Positions 12,656-22,246 of a DNA stretch of 30,000 bases are shown piece by piece (the first letter of the stretch is position 1; every line of letters begins with the position of its first letter). Origin of the DNA: Neocallimastix lanati (nom. inval.) (taxonomy: Eukaryota > Neocallimastigomycota > Neocallimastigomycetes > Neocallimastigales > Neocallimastigaceae); NCBI GenBank assembly GCA_016946835.1, contig JACVTC010000132.1, positions 475,001 through 505,000 of the forward strand, in the 5' to 3' direction. A program made the translations under genes and the position numbers. The notes under the pieces are model-generated. The model worked only from the letters and a program-made list of their open reading frames with translations, had not been told where the DNA came from and ran no database searches.

Positions 12656-13191
12656 TTAATATCAATTAATTATTCCTTTTAAAATGATCCTTATCCATAG
12701 CAAATAATAATAAAAATAATAAAGTTTTTCACAAATAAAAATAAACAAATTCTCATTAAATATATTAATATTGGATTAAATTTTAATTTTTTTTTATATC
12801 CATTTTATAAAAATTTCCTGTAAATATATATAAATAAATACAATAAAAATAAAAAGTACATCCATTAATTATTATTATTATTATTATTTGAAATAAGAAT
12901 AAATATATATATTAAGTATTTTATAATTCTTAATTTTTTTTTATTATTTTTGTAATTTTTTTTCTTCTTCTTCTTCTTCTTATTATTCTTTTTATTTTTT
13001 ATTTCTATTTTTATTTTTATATATTCACTATAAGTTGTTTATTTTATTTTTATTTTTATATATAAAATATACATATTTCTTTTTTTTTTATATATATATA
13101 ATTTTTAATGATCTTTTAATTTAAATTTATTTTAATATATAAAAAATATATTATGTTAAATAAGCTATTACCATTTTAATATATATTGCAG

Positions 13192-13279
13192 TATGCGTCA
13201 CTATTTCAATTAATATCATCATAAACCATTCAAAAGATTTGGTTATAAAGTTATCAACGAATCATATTCTGCCGGATCG
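13192..13279 (+). CDS. Isolated exon of an unrecognised gene
   Basis: The 88-nt segment is flanked by a strong acceptor (ATATTGCAG) and a GTAAAA donor, and is open in one frame for 28 codons: CVTISINIIINHSKDL then VIKLSTNHILPD. It contains ACG, CTG, CCG and GGATCG, which stand out in DNA that is otherwise nearly all A+T. After a possible 91-nt intron ending TTAACAG (13280-13370) the frame would add a few residues and stop. I see no partner exon upstream with the required phase, and I do not recognise the protein. It is either a live exon of a gene with long introns or a relic. Confidence 0.33.
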
Positions 13280-14198
13280 GTAAAAATTCTATTTTCCAAT
13301 AAATTCATTTTTAATTAAAATTTTTAAAAGATTTTTAATTATTAAATAATATATATTATCATATATTAACAGTGTATTGAATTGATTTAATTGTCTCTAT
13401 TATTATTATTAATATTATTATAGTTTACTATTTATATTTTTTTATTCTTTATAATCATTTAAATATAACCATTATATTATACTACTAAGATTAAAACCTT
13501 AATTTATATTAAAATATATATGAAAAGAAAAATAAATAATAAATAATAAAATATATAATAAATATAATAAATATAATGGTAGTAATTGTAATAAAAATAA
13601 AAATAAATAAAAAATATAATTAATCAAAGTAAATAATAAAAATGAATAATAAAATATAATAATTATAATAATTATAATCATAATAATAATCATAATAAAA
13701 ATAAATGATAAAATAGTAATACAATAAATATAATAATGGTAATCATAAAAATTAAAAACAAAAATAAAAAACGACTTTATGAAAGAATAAAATTATTATA
13801 AATATATATTTGATTTGAATATAATATATTATGGTATTATATGAATGATTAAACTTTTTATCAATTTTCATATCATGTTCTATTTCCATATATTACTATA
13901 AATGTTCATAGTTTAATATTATTAATATAAAAGTTAAAATGCTTAAATATATTGTATTAAATGTAAAAAAAAAAAAAACTGTTTTTTAATTGAGTATCGT
14001 ATATTATTATTCGATTCTAATATTTTGTAATATATATATTTTGTATAGAATAAGATTTACATATTACTATATTTGTTTTAATTTTTTTTTTCTGGTAAAT
14101 CAAAAAAAAAAAAAATAATAATAATAATAAAAATAATAAAATAATAAAATTACAAATAAAATTACAAATAAAAATAAAAAAATAAAAATAAAAATAAA

Positions 14199-14317
14199 AA
14201 GAATAATTAATAATAATAAAATGATTAATAATAATAAAATGATTAATAATAATAAAATAATTAATAATAATAAAATGATTAATAATAATAAAATGATTAA
14301 TAATAATAAAATGATAA
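14199..14317. repeat. 18-bp tandem repeat, about six copies
   Basis: The unit AAAATGATTAATAATAAT is repeated about six times with one T/A variant (AAAATAATT). The surrounding DNA is (AAT)n and AAAAT-rich. Confidence 0.85.
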
Positions 14318-14639
14318 AAATTTAATAATTATAATAATAAGAATATATTCTTTATTAGGTATTTCTTCATTAACAGTATTTTTTTTGCTAATGAACTATT
14401 GATCGTTATATGAATATTATTGTTATGTAATTATAAATAATTTTATGTCTTTGTTCATTTGATAACATTCATTATTAAAAAAATAAAATTAATAATTTTA
14501 TAATTTTAGTTATAATTTTAAAATTGGTAAATAGTAATTTTTTTCCTTGTGATTAAAAAAAAAATCAAGGTTTTTGTTGCTTACAAACTGATCTTTTTAT
14601 GGTAAATTTAATTAGTTTTATTTACATAAACTATATATA

Positions 14640-14700
14640 AGTATTTTGTTTATATTACCTTACTATTGTTATGCTGACATTTAAAAAAGCTGGCATAAAT
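14640..14700. pseudogene. Degenerate coding-like islands, strand uncertain
   Basis: On the plus strand one frame reads FILPYYCYADI and another YFVYITLLLLC before stops. On the minus strand TTATGCCAG and AAG/GTAATA would bracket a small exon. A neighbouring patch at about 14565-14605 reads IKVFVAYKLIFL on the plus strand. The mixture of short plausible frames suggests a decayed gene. Confidence 0.18.
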
Positions 14701-14884
14701 AAATATTTTTTATTATTATATAAACATAAATAGCTTTAATATTAAATTTATTATAAATTAATATATATTATTAATATTTTAATATTTAATAATATTTTAT
14801 TTGATTTTTATTTTATTTGATTTATTTTTTTATTTTATTTTATTTTTTTAATTTTATTTGTTACTTAGTTTTTAATATTTCTTA

Positions 14885-15030
14885 TAATATTTTATTATCC
14901 TTTTTTTTTTTTCTTGAAATTTATTTATTATCCTTTTTTTTTTTTCTTGAATTTATTATTATTATCCTTTTTTTTTTCTTGAAATTTATTTATTATCCTT
15001 TTTTTTTTTTTGAAATTTATTTATTACCAT
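14885..15030. repeat. Tandem repeat of T-tract plus CTTGAAATTTATT, four copies
   Basis: The unit TTATCC-T(10-13)-CTTGAAATTTATT, about 36 nt, is repeated four times with small changes. It produces a phenylalanine/leucine-rich reading on the plus strand that is only a repeat translation. Confidence 0.8.
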
Positions 15031-15455
15031 TCGCTGTTGTCAATTTTTTATGATCCGTTAATTATAAAAAAAAAAAATTAACCATTTAATTTTATTCCTT
15101 TATTTCTTATGGGTAATAATTAAATCAATATCTTAATATATATATATTTTTTAAAAAAAAAAAAAAAAATTAATTAATAAATAGATAAATAAGTAAATAA
15201 ATAAATAAATAAAATAAATAAAAAAATCATTATTTTTGATAAATTATAAATTTGATACCCAAATAATTAATTATATATTAATTTTATATTTATTTATTTA
15301 CTATTTTATAAATATCAATTGATTTGTTTTTTCTTCTATAAAAATTTATTTTATCATTATCTTATTAAATTTTTTTTTTGAGCAAATAAAATTTAGTTTG
15401 TACATACATTTAAACAATACAATTAAAATAATATATTATTTATTTATTTATTACA

Positions 15456-15540
15456 ATATATTATATTATATATTTACTCTATATTTTAATATATTTTAAA
15501 TATATTATATTATATATTTACTCTATATTTTAATATATTA
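15456..15540. repeat. 44-bp direct duplication
   Basis: A block containing ATTTACTCTATATTTTAATA occurs twice with a 44-nt offset (TACTCT at 15475 and 15519). It lies in the A+T-rich DNA upstream of the CoA-transferase gene. Confidence 0.75.
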
Positions 15541-15812
15541 TGAAATATATTATATAAAAATTTAATAGATTAGAAAATAGTTTTTTTTTAATTTTATATT
15601 TTATTTATATTAATATACTATTTGAATATATTGCAATATAATATGTAATATATTCTTCAATATTCATCATTGTATTATATATGAAAAAAATTTTTAATGT
15701 ATATTAAAAAAAAAAAAAAAAAAAAAGATATAAATATAATTTTTTCTTTTTTTTTTTTTGTTCCTCACAAACTTTTATTTAATTTTATATTAATATATTG
15801 TTTAATATAAAA

Positions 15813-17732
15813 ATGCAAGCTTTATTAAATCAATCATCAAATAATTTACTTAAGAAGACTTCCGCTATCGGTTGTCAAAGAGGTTTAGCTTCAATGACTG
15901 AAGCTATTAAGGAACGTATTAGATTACCTTCTATGCTCGAAAAGGTTACTTACGATGCTGATGAAGTTACTCAACACGTTTTCAACGACATGAGAATGGG
16001 TTGGTCTGGTTTCACTGGTGTTGGTTACCCAAAGGTAAATAATATAAGAAAAAAATAAAAAGAAATCAAATAAGAATAAGTGGAAGTTGAACGATTAAAA
16101 GAAATGAAGAATAAACGTTTTCTAAAAAAAATATATATATATTTAAATAATAAATATTAAATAAAGTAGTAATAATAATAAAATGAAAGATAAATATATT
16201 AGAATATAAATGACAAATATTATGGAAGTTATTGAAAATATAATATTTAATTAAACTTGTAATAATAAATGTATTTATAAATATAATAATATAAATAGGT
16301 TGTTCCAGAAATGATGGCTCAAATGGTTGAAAAGAAGAACCTTAAGGGAAAGTTCGGTATCAGTTTAGTTATTGGTGCTTCTGCTGGTGCTTCCACCCAC
16401 AACAGATTAGCTCAATTAGATATGCTTAAGTTCCAAGCTCCATTCCAAAATGCTAAGGATGTAAAGACTTGCATTAATACTGGTAAAACTAACTTTGCTG
16501 ATACTCACCTTTCCAAATTCCCAATGGATTTATTATATGGTTACTACGCTTTAGATAAGAAGGTTGACCCAGAATGGCCACTCGATGTTGGTGTTCTTGA
16601 AGCCTCTGCTATTACTGAAGATGGTATGATTATTCCAACTGCCTCTGTTGGTAGTTCTAACATCATTGCTAAAGTTGCTAAGAAGCTTATTATTGAAATT
16701 AACACTGCTGAACCATCTTTTGAAGGTATGCATGATATTGAAACCGAAAATCCACCAAACTGTGGTCCACTTATGATCAGAAATGTTGGTGACAGAATCG
16801 GTACTAAGGGTATTAAGTGTGATTTAAACAAGATTGTTGCTATTGTTGAATCCACTACCCCAGATAAGACTCCAAAGAACAGTAAGCCAGATGCCAAATC
16901 TCAAGCTATTGCTGACCACATTATTGATTTCTTCAATTCTGAAGTTAAGGCTGGACGTATGCCAAACAGTCTTTACCCACTTCAATCTGGTATTGGTAAT
17001 GTTGCTAATGCTGTTGTTTCTGGTCTTGTTAACTCTCCATATGAACACGTTACTGTCTTCACTGAAGTTTTACAAGATAGTTTCTTAGATTTCTTTGATA
17101 AGGGTAAGCTTGACCATGCTTCTGCTACCTCTATTCGTCTTTCTCCAGATGGTTTCAAGAGATTCTACAATAACAAGGACTCCTACGCTCCAAAGATTAC
17201 TCTTCGTTCCCAACATATTTCTAACTCACCAGAATTAATTAGACGTCTTGGTGTTATTGCCATGAACACTCCAGTTGAATTCGATATTTACGGTCATGTT
17301 AACTCCACCTGTGTTATGGGTACTCGTATGATCAACGGTGTTGGTGGTTCTGGTGATTTCCTTCGTAACTCCAAGTACTCTATTGTTCACGGTCCAGCTT
17401 GCAGAAAGAGTAAGAATGATAAGTTCGGTATCTCTACTGTTGTTCCAATGGTTACCCACTGTGATCACCCAGAACATGATTTAGATGTCTTAGTTACCGA
17501 TGTTGGTCTTGCTGATATTCGTGGTTTAGCTCCAAGACAACGTGTTAACAAGATTATTGATAACTGTGCTCACCCAGTTTACCGTCCAATTCTTCACGAA
17601 TACTATGACCTTGCTTACGATGCTTGTCTTAAGCGTAAGGCTGCTCACGAACCACAATTACTTGACAAGGCCTTTAAGATGACCTTAAACCTTCAAAAGA
17701 ATGGTACCATGAGAATTGACAACTGGAACTAA
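15813..17732 (+). CDS. ACH1: Acetyl-CoA hydrolase / acetate:succinate CoA-transferase, probably hydrogenosomal
   Basis: Two exons, 15813-16034 and 16299-17732, with a 264-nt GT-AG intron between codons (PK / VVPE), give 551 aa; yeast Ach1 is 526 aa. The family transfers CoA between acetyl-CoA and succinate, or hydrolyses it. In gut fungi the transferase releases acetate in hydrogenosomes and feeds succinyl-CoA synthetase. Visible motifs: GASAGAS near residue 100; the oxyanion-loop motif GIGNVANAV starting near 305; the probable catalytic glutamate E330 in FTEVLQDSF; and the C-terminal DIRGLAPRQR and IDNCAHPVYRP. Residues 1-28 (MQALLNQSSNNLLKK...QRGLASM) are Ser/Asn/Leu-rich with Lys/Arg and no acid, a mitochondrial/hydrogenosomal-type leader. 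ATG at 15813 is chosen; the in-frame TTG at 15798 is not a likely eukaryotic start. Codons are strongly optimised (AAG, GGT, CCA, AAC, TTC), unlike the other genes, implying high expression. Transferase versus hydrolase activity cannot be settled from sequence. Confidence 0.93.
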
Positions 17733-17739
17733 GCTTCTT

Positions 17740-17745
17740 AATAAA
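17740..17745 (+). promoter_or_regulatory. Candidate polyadenylation signal of the CoA-transferase gene
   Basis: AATAAA lies 8 nt after the stop codon and is followed by a C/T-rich patch and poly(T). Close spacing is plausible for a fungal mRNA, but A+T richness makes chance hits common. Confidence 0.35.
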
Positions 17746-18626
17746 TTTTATAATAGCCATCCCTCCTTTTTTTTTTTTTTTAAAAAAATCTCTTAGAATT
17801 TAGAAAAATAAAGAATAAAAAGTTATAAAAAAAAAAAAAGAAAAGGAACCAAATAATTTATTATGAACCAAGGAAAAAATAGAAATAAAAAGTTTTATAT
17901 TTTATTACGTTTTTTCATTTGGTATATAATTTTTATATTAAATATATAAAAGAAAACGAAACAATCTAAAAAATAATAAAAAAGCAAACAATAATATAAA
18001 GTATTTTTGAGTATCCAGAAATAATGTATAATGCAAATAAAATATAAAATATAAATAATGTTTCAAAGAAAAAAAGCTTTAATTTATTTTTTTTTTGTAA
18101 TTTAAATTCAATAAAAATAATAAAATAATAAAAACAAAATAAAATAAAATCTATATATATAATAAAAAATTATAATTTAAAAATAAAATAAAAAAACTAA
18201 ATTTTAGGGAATTAAAATAAAAAAAAAAAAAAAAAAAAAAAGAAATTAATATATATAATAAAAATTATATAATAGAAAAATAATATAAAAAAAAATATAT
18301 CGTTGAAAAAATTTTTCTATTCTTTTTAATTAATAAAAAAAAAATAATATGAAAAATTTTTTAATAAATAAATATAATTATTAATAAAAATAAAATTAAT
18401 TTAATAAAATCAATAATAAAAAAAAATTATTTAACTATGATTGGTGGAAAAATATGATGAAATAATAATTAAAATAGGGGGAGTGAAGTGAGTGGAATGG
18501 TCCATAAAATAAATAATGGAATGAAAGAACATTTAAAGTTTAGAATATTAAATATTATAAAAAAAAAAAAGTGGGGTATTAAATATTATTAATATAATTC
18601 CAATAAGGGATGTGGATGATAGTATC

Positions 18627-18657
<31 letters not shown>

Positions 18658-18660
18658 GGA
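17746..18660. other. A+T-rich intergenic region with a small G-rich patch
   Basis: Mostly poly(A)/(AAT) DNA. A G/C-richer patch at 18476-18535 carries on the minus strand a 24-codon frame (18431-18505) starting MDHSTHFTPPILIIISS. This is too short to call. A poly(T) tract ends the region at about 18657. No RNA gene was recognised. Confidence 0.45.
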
Positions 18661-18775
18661 GTTTACTAGGAATGTATCCGGTTGATAACCAAGAGCGTTA
18701 ATGTTGAAGAAACAGTAAGACAGGTCAACAGGACTAGCGCAACCAATGAAGATCATCATAATTTTGTATCTTAAA
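18661..18775 (+). pseudogene. Relic copy A of a repeated coding fragment
   Basis: Frame ...LITKSVNVEETVRQV then NRTSATNEDHHNFVS ends in TAA at about 18770. It aligns without indels over 22 codons with copy B downstream (NTENAIRQARRANAS, EEEDHNF). Differences are mostly conservative, which indicates a coding ancestor. No upstream start and only a short frame remain. The base composition is far less A+T-rich than the flanks. Confidence 0.5.
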
Positions 18776-18897
18776 ATTATGATCAACATTGTGAAGTCAA
18801 AATTAATTATTATTCTACAGTATAATAATGCCCTTGTGAAGTCTTACAATATTTAATTAATAAAGATGAAACAAGTTTGTAAATATATATATGAATA

Positions 18898-18975
18898 TAT
18901 GACGAGGTACCGATTATATATTTTCCTTCTTAATAGAAGAGATGCAAACATTATTGATTTAAATTTATAAAATAG
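18898..18975 (+). pseudogene. Short coding-like frame between the two relic copies
   Basis: ATG near 18899 opens MTRYRLYIFLLNRRDANI and continues to a TAA at about 18970. A second frame across the same patch (RGTDYIFSFLIEEMQ) is also open. It is a G/C-richer island and may belong to the same decayed element as its neighbours. Function unknown. Confidence 0.2.
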
Positions 18976-18976
18976 A

Positions 18977-19232
18977 ATGGGATGTTTTGTTTATGAACCA
19001 AATCATTTTCTGGTGATTATTCAAAAACGTCATTCTTGGTTCGATCTGTGGCTCTCTTTTACAGAAATTATGCCTAGGACTAGTACTCGACAAAGGTTAA
19101 TAATCCGACGATATAAGCTCAAACTAACTGGGAGCTGTCAATACTGAAAATGCAATTAGACAGGCTAGAAGGGCCAATGCCTCTGAAGAAGAAGACCATA
19201 ATTTCTTTTCAGATAGTCGATTCAAACCCTAA
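18977..19232 (+). pseudogene. Relic copy B, frameshifted, possible transposase N-terminus
   Basis: ATG at about 18977 opens a 57-codon frame that contains EIMPRTSTRQRLIIRRYK and stops soon after. A shift of one frame near 19135 leads into AVNTENAIRQARRAN and EEEDHNFFSDSRFKP, which is homologous to copy A at 18661-18775. MPRTS plus a basic stretch at the start is reminiscent of fungal PIF/Harbinger-type transposases, from memory only. The overlapping third frame (WELSILKMQLDRLEG) is also open. This looks like the 5' part of a dead mobile-element gene; no catalytic domain follows. Confidence 0.4.
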
Positions 19233-19244
19233 TCTATAAGGAAA

Positions 19245-19651
19245 TGAGGTTCATTGCAGAGGAATTTATTTTATAAGTTTTATTTTTTAAATATAACTTT
19301 TTTTTTTTTTTTTTTTTTTTTTATTTATTTATTTCACATTGCTATTTTAAATATTATTATGTTCTAATTGGACAAATAATATATATTTATTTTATTAATT
19401 TGGTGTTTTTTTTTATATTTTTATTTTTATTTTTTTTTTTTTTTAATTAAAATTAAAAAATATTAATGTAATTAATAAATGAATAAAATAAATAAATAAA
19501 AGATTAAAGTTTGCAATTAATTGCGACTGTAAAAAAAAAAAAAAAAAAAAATGGAGGTGAGGTTCATTGATGATGAACTTTACGCTTTATTTTTTAAATA
19601 TTACTTTTTATTTCACATTGCTATTTTAAATATTATTATGTTCTAATTGGA
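19245..19651. repeat. Direct duplication (19245-19372 and 19558-19651)
   Basis: Both copies begin with TGAGGTTCATTG (19245, 19558). Both end with an identical 41-nt block starting TTTCACATTGC and ending TTCTAATTGGA (19332-19372 and 19611-19651). A TTTATTTTTTAAATAT core lies in the middle. The length difference is due to a poly(T) tract. The first copy starts directly after relic copy B, so this may be the tail of the same element. Confidence 0.75.
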
Positions 19652-19657
19652 TAAATA

Positions 19658-19705
<48 letters not shown>

Positions 19706-19775
19706 TTTTTTGCCGCAATTATTGCGAATTTTAACTTTATTAATTTATTCATTTATAAAAAAGCTTTATAGTAAT

Positions 19776-19807
<32 letters not shown>

Positions 19808-20645
19808 TATGTATTTACTATTTATTCGTATAAATCATTTATTTATAGTACTATAATGTTATATTTTATTATGTATTTTTTTTTTTATTTTTTTTTTTTT
19901 ATTTTTTTGTTGATTATATAAATTATGATTTTTTTTTTTTTTTATATATATTCCCATGGAAAATGATTCGTTCTATCTCATATACTTTTTTAAATTTTTT
20001 TTTATACTTTTGATATTTAATATTCTTAAGTTACAAATTCGAGAGAAATAAATACAATTTATATATAAGAGAAAAAATATCAAAATGTAACTAAATTATT
20101 CATGGAATTGTTAAAAAACACTAATATTAATATGGAAGACTACTTCATCCTTTGAGTTATAGAAGTATGGATTATTTAAAGGTTATTTATATAATTGAAA
20201 AACATCAAACCTATTAAAACTATATAATTTAATTATTCATTTTTTGTTTCTAAAAATTAGTAATATAAAAATCAAAAAACTAAGTTAAAGATTTTACCTA
20301 TATAAAAAAAAAATATTAATTTATTATTTAAGTTTCAATTAAATATTTTAATTTTCATTTAAAGTTCAATATCTCCTGTTCTAGTGGTCCAAATGAGTTG
20401 AAATTTTAATATATGTTATAGATCTCGATCATAGCTTTCTAATGAAGAATATGTTTTTTTTTTTTTTTTTTTTTTTAATGGGGGAAGACATGTCACAATA
20501 TGAAATTTCCAATATTTGTCAAGTTATTGTTATATTTTTCTTTTGAATATATATTTTTTATTAATTTCATAAGGGTTAAATTAAATTTTCTTTTTAATAA
20601 ATTAGTCCAAACCTTTTGTTACTAATTATTTTAATTATTCCTAAT
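19652..20645. other. A+T-rich region with unassigned islands
   Basis: Long T and A tracts, for example around 19690-19710 and 19785-19807. A 31-codon frame at 19956-20051 (MENDSFYLIYFFK... then LKLQIREK) has a hydrophobic centre. A 17-codon frame at 20102-20155 (MELLKNTNINMEDYFIL) follows. A G/C-richer patch lies at 20365-20450 around CTCCTGTTCTAGTGGTCC. None can be assigned to a family. Confidence 0.35.
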
Positions 20646-20654
20646 ATATTTATC

Positions 20655-20957
20655 GGGTGTGGGGCATTTCGCCAAATTGCAATTCGCCAAGTTGCATTTC
20701 GCCAGATTGAAAATTATTAAATAAATAAATAAATCAATAAATAAAATTAATTATTATTAATATCGCATAAAAACAATTTTAAAAAAAATATATTTTAAAT
20801 TAATATTTATTTATTTATTCATTTATTTATATCAATACTCTACTTGTCGAAATGCAACCTGGCGAAAAGCAACTTGGGGAAATGCAACATTTTAATACTA
20901 CGCCACTTGTCGAAATGCAACCTGGCGAAATGCAATTTGGGGAAATGCAACTCTCCC
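20655..20957. mobile_element. 303-bp fold-back (MITE-like) DNA transposon with 15-bp repeat units
   Basis: The element starts GGG and ends CCC and is flanked by a perfect 9-bp direct repeat ATATTTATC (20646-20654 and 20958-20966). Its ends carry arrays of a 15-bp unit, GAAATGCAACTTGGC and variants, in opposite orientation: left on the minus strand at about 20667-20707, right on the plus strand at about 20847-20951. The middle is plain A+T-rich DNA with no coding capacity, so it is non-autonomous. A 9-bp duplication suggests Mutator-like transposase, by established knowledge of that superfamily. The open frames across the right array (KCNLA-type repeats) only translate the 15-bp unit. Confidence 0.75.
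20842..20951 (+). repeat. 63-bp tandem duplication inside the fold-back element's right arm
   Basis: ACTTGTCGAAATGCAACC and the following two 15-bp units occur at 20842-20888 and again at 20905-20951, offset 63 nt, differing at two bases. The right arm has therefore been extended relative to the left arm. Confidence 0.8.
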
Positions 20958-20966
20958 ATATTTATC

Positions 20967-22246
20967 TTTATAATAAAAAAATCATTCGAGTTTAAAATAA
21001 AAATATTTAACAATAACGAAATTAAAATTTCAATTGATCGATTAGTGAATTTCACTTATAAATTCACTAATATTCGTGTCAAAATATGTTAAGATTTTGA
21101 TATATTTTATGTTTTAAATTTAAATAAAATAATATGATTTTATTGACCTTTTACAAAGTCAGTATGTCTATATAGTAATATGCTATTAGATATATATAAT
21201 AATAAAAATAATAAATATTTATTTATAATAAACTTTAATAATTAGAATTATTAAATTAATTTGATTTTAAAATAATTTATTTTATTTAATAATGAAATAT
21301 CTATACTATATTACTATTAAGGTAATTTTACAATAACCTTAACAAAGAACCTAAAGGAGATATTTTTACATCTTTCTTTTATACTTTGTAAGTTACATAA
21401 TAAAAATGTTTAATTATAAGATATTAATAATATAATAATATAAATATTAATAAAAATATAAAGATAAATATAATTATATAATTAATTTGAATAATTGAAA
21501 TTAATATAGATATGTTTTAAACATATATAAAAACATAATATAAATAAAATACACGTGATGTCAAATGTAGAATTGAAATTAATTATTAATATAAACCTTA
21601 TTTATTAATATTCTCAGAATTATTAGGCCTAAGATAACCCTTTAAATATTAAACAACATTTTAGATAATTTGGCATCTTGACCTAATCGTTAAGACCAAA
21701 TTATCTAAAAACTTTGACATGTCACTTTCTGAGCCTATTCAGAATTAAGATATAAACCATAAAATATCATCGTTTGGTACGTGTTATTGTACCTTGGGCT
21801 TTTTTGACACTACTCTAGTTAAGATAAATTATTCTAAATTGAATAAACACAATAATTAATAATTATTATTTCTTCTTATTATTAAGATATTTTATTTATT
21901 CTTTTTTTTTTTTTTTTTTATTAATATTCTTTATTTATTATATTATTATTTTATACATTATTTTAATTACTACATTTTTATTATAATCTAACTAACTATA
22001 TATTTTTTATGTCTTAGTATATCTCTATTCTACAACTACATTTTTATATCATTTTTCTTTCATATTCTTTTCTTTCTGATCTCTCCCCTTTATAATTATT
22101 TTCTTATTTACATCTTTTTATATTCTTTTTTATCTAATTTAAGGTTATAATTGTTTATTTCTTAAAAATTTAAATATTTAATCTTATAATTTTATTCTCA
22201 AATTTATTGCTTATTTCATAGTTATCAGGGCGTCCCGTACCATCGT
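20967..22246. other. A+T-rich region with a long hairpin, otherwise unassigned
   Basis: No open frame of note. It contains the inverted repeat at 21659-21710 listed separately, a G/C-richer stretch around 21545-21810, and a smaller inverted repeat GGTAC...GTACC near 21776-21793. The minus-strand reading across 22170-22361 crosses the end of the LTR-like unit and is probably not a gene. Confidence 0.4.
21659..21710. repeat. Perfect 15-bp inverted repeat with extended stem (hairpin)
   Basis: TTTTAGATAATTTGG at 21659-21673 is the exact reverse complement of 21696-21710. Inside, TCTTGAC and GTTAAGA can extend the stem past a two-base bulge with one G-T pairing, leaving a loop of about six bases. 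It could be a structured transcript or a small fold-back element; no flanking duplication was identified. Confidence 0.65.

Noticed and set aside
7535-13279. One single large gene linking all exon-like islands
   Set aside because: Islands lie on both strands and most neighbours have incompatible phases; only the 7535-7759 pair joins cleanly.
13499-13693. Minus-strand 64-aa I/L/F/Y-rich frame
   Set aside because: Composition follows (AAT)n repeats; there are no motifs and no G/C rise.
14817-15053. Plus-strand 78-aa frame rich in F and L
   Set aside because: It arises from a four-copy T-tract tandem repeat.
15798-15812. Upstream TTG start adding five residues to the CoA-transferase
   Set aside because: Eukaryotic initiation at TTG is unlikely, and the ATG at 15813 begins a good targeting leader.
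16544-17477. Antisense and other-frame ORFs inside the CoA-transferase gene
   Set aside because: They are shadows of a strongly codon-biased real gene.
11253-20209. 16-bp match TTGAAAAACATCAAAC at 11253 and 20194
   Set aside because: Flanks do not align, so it may be chance; too little to define a repeat family.
20840-21092. Overlapping ORFs on both strands with five-residue repeats
   Set aside because: They translate the 15-bp units of the fold-back element; there is no start context or conserved domain.
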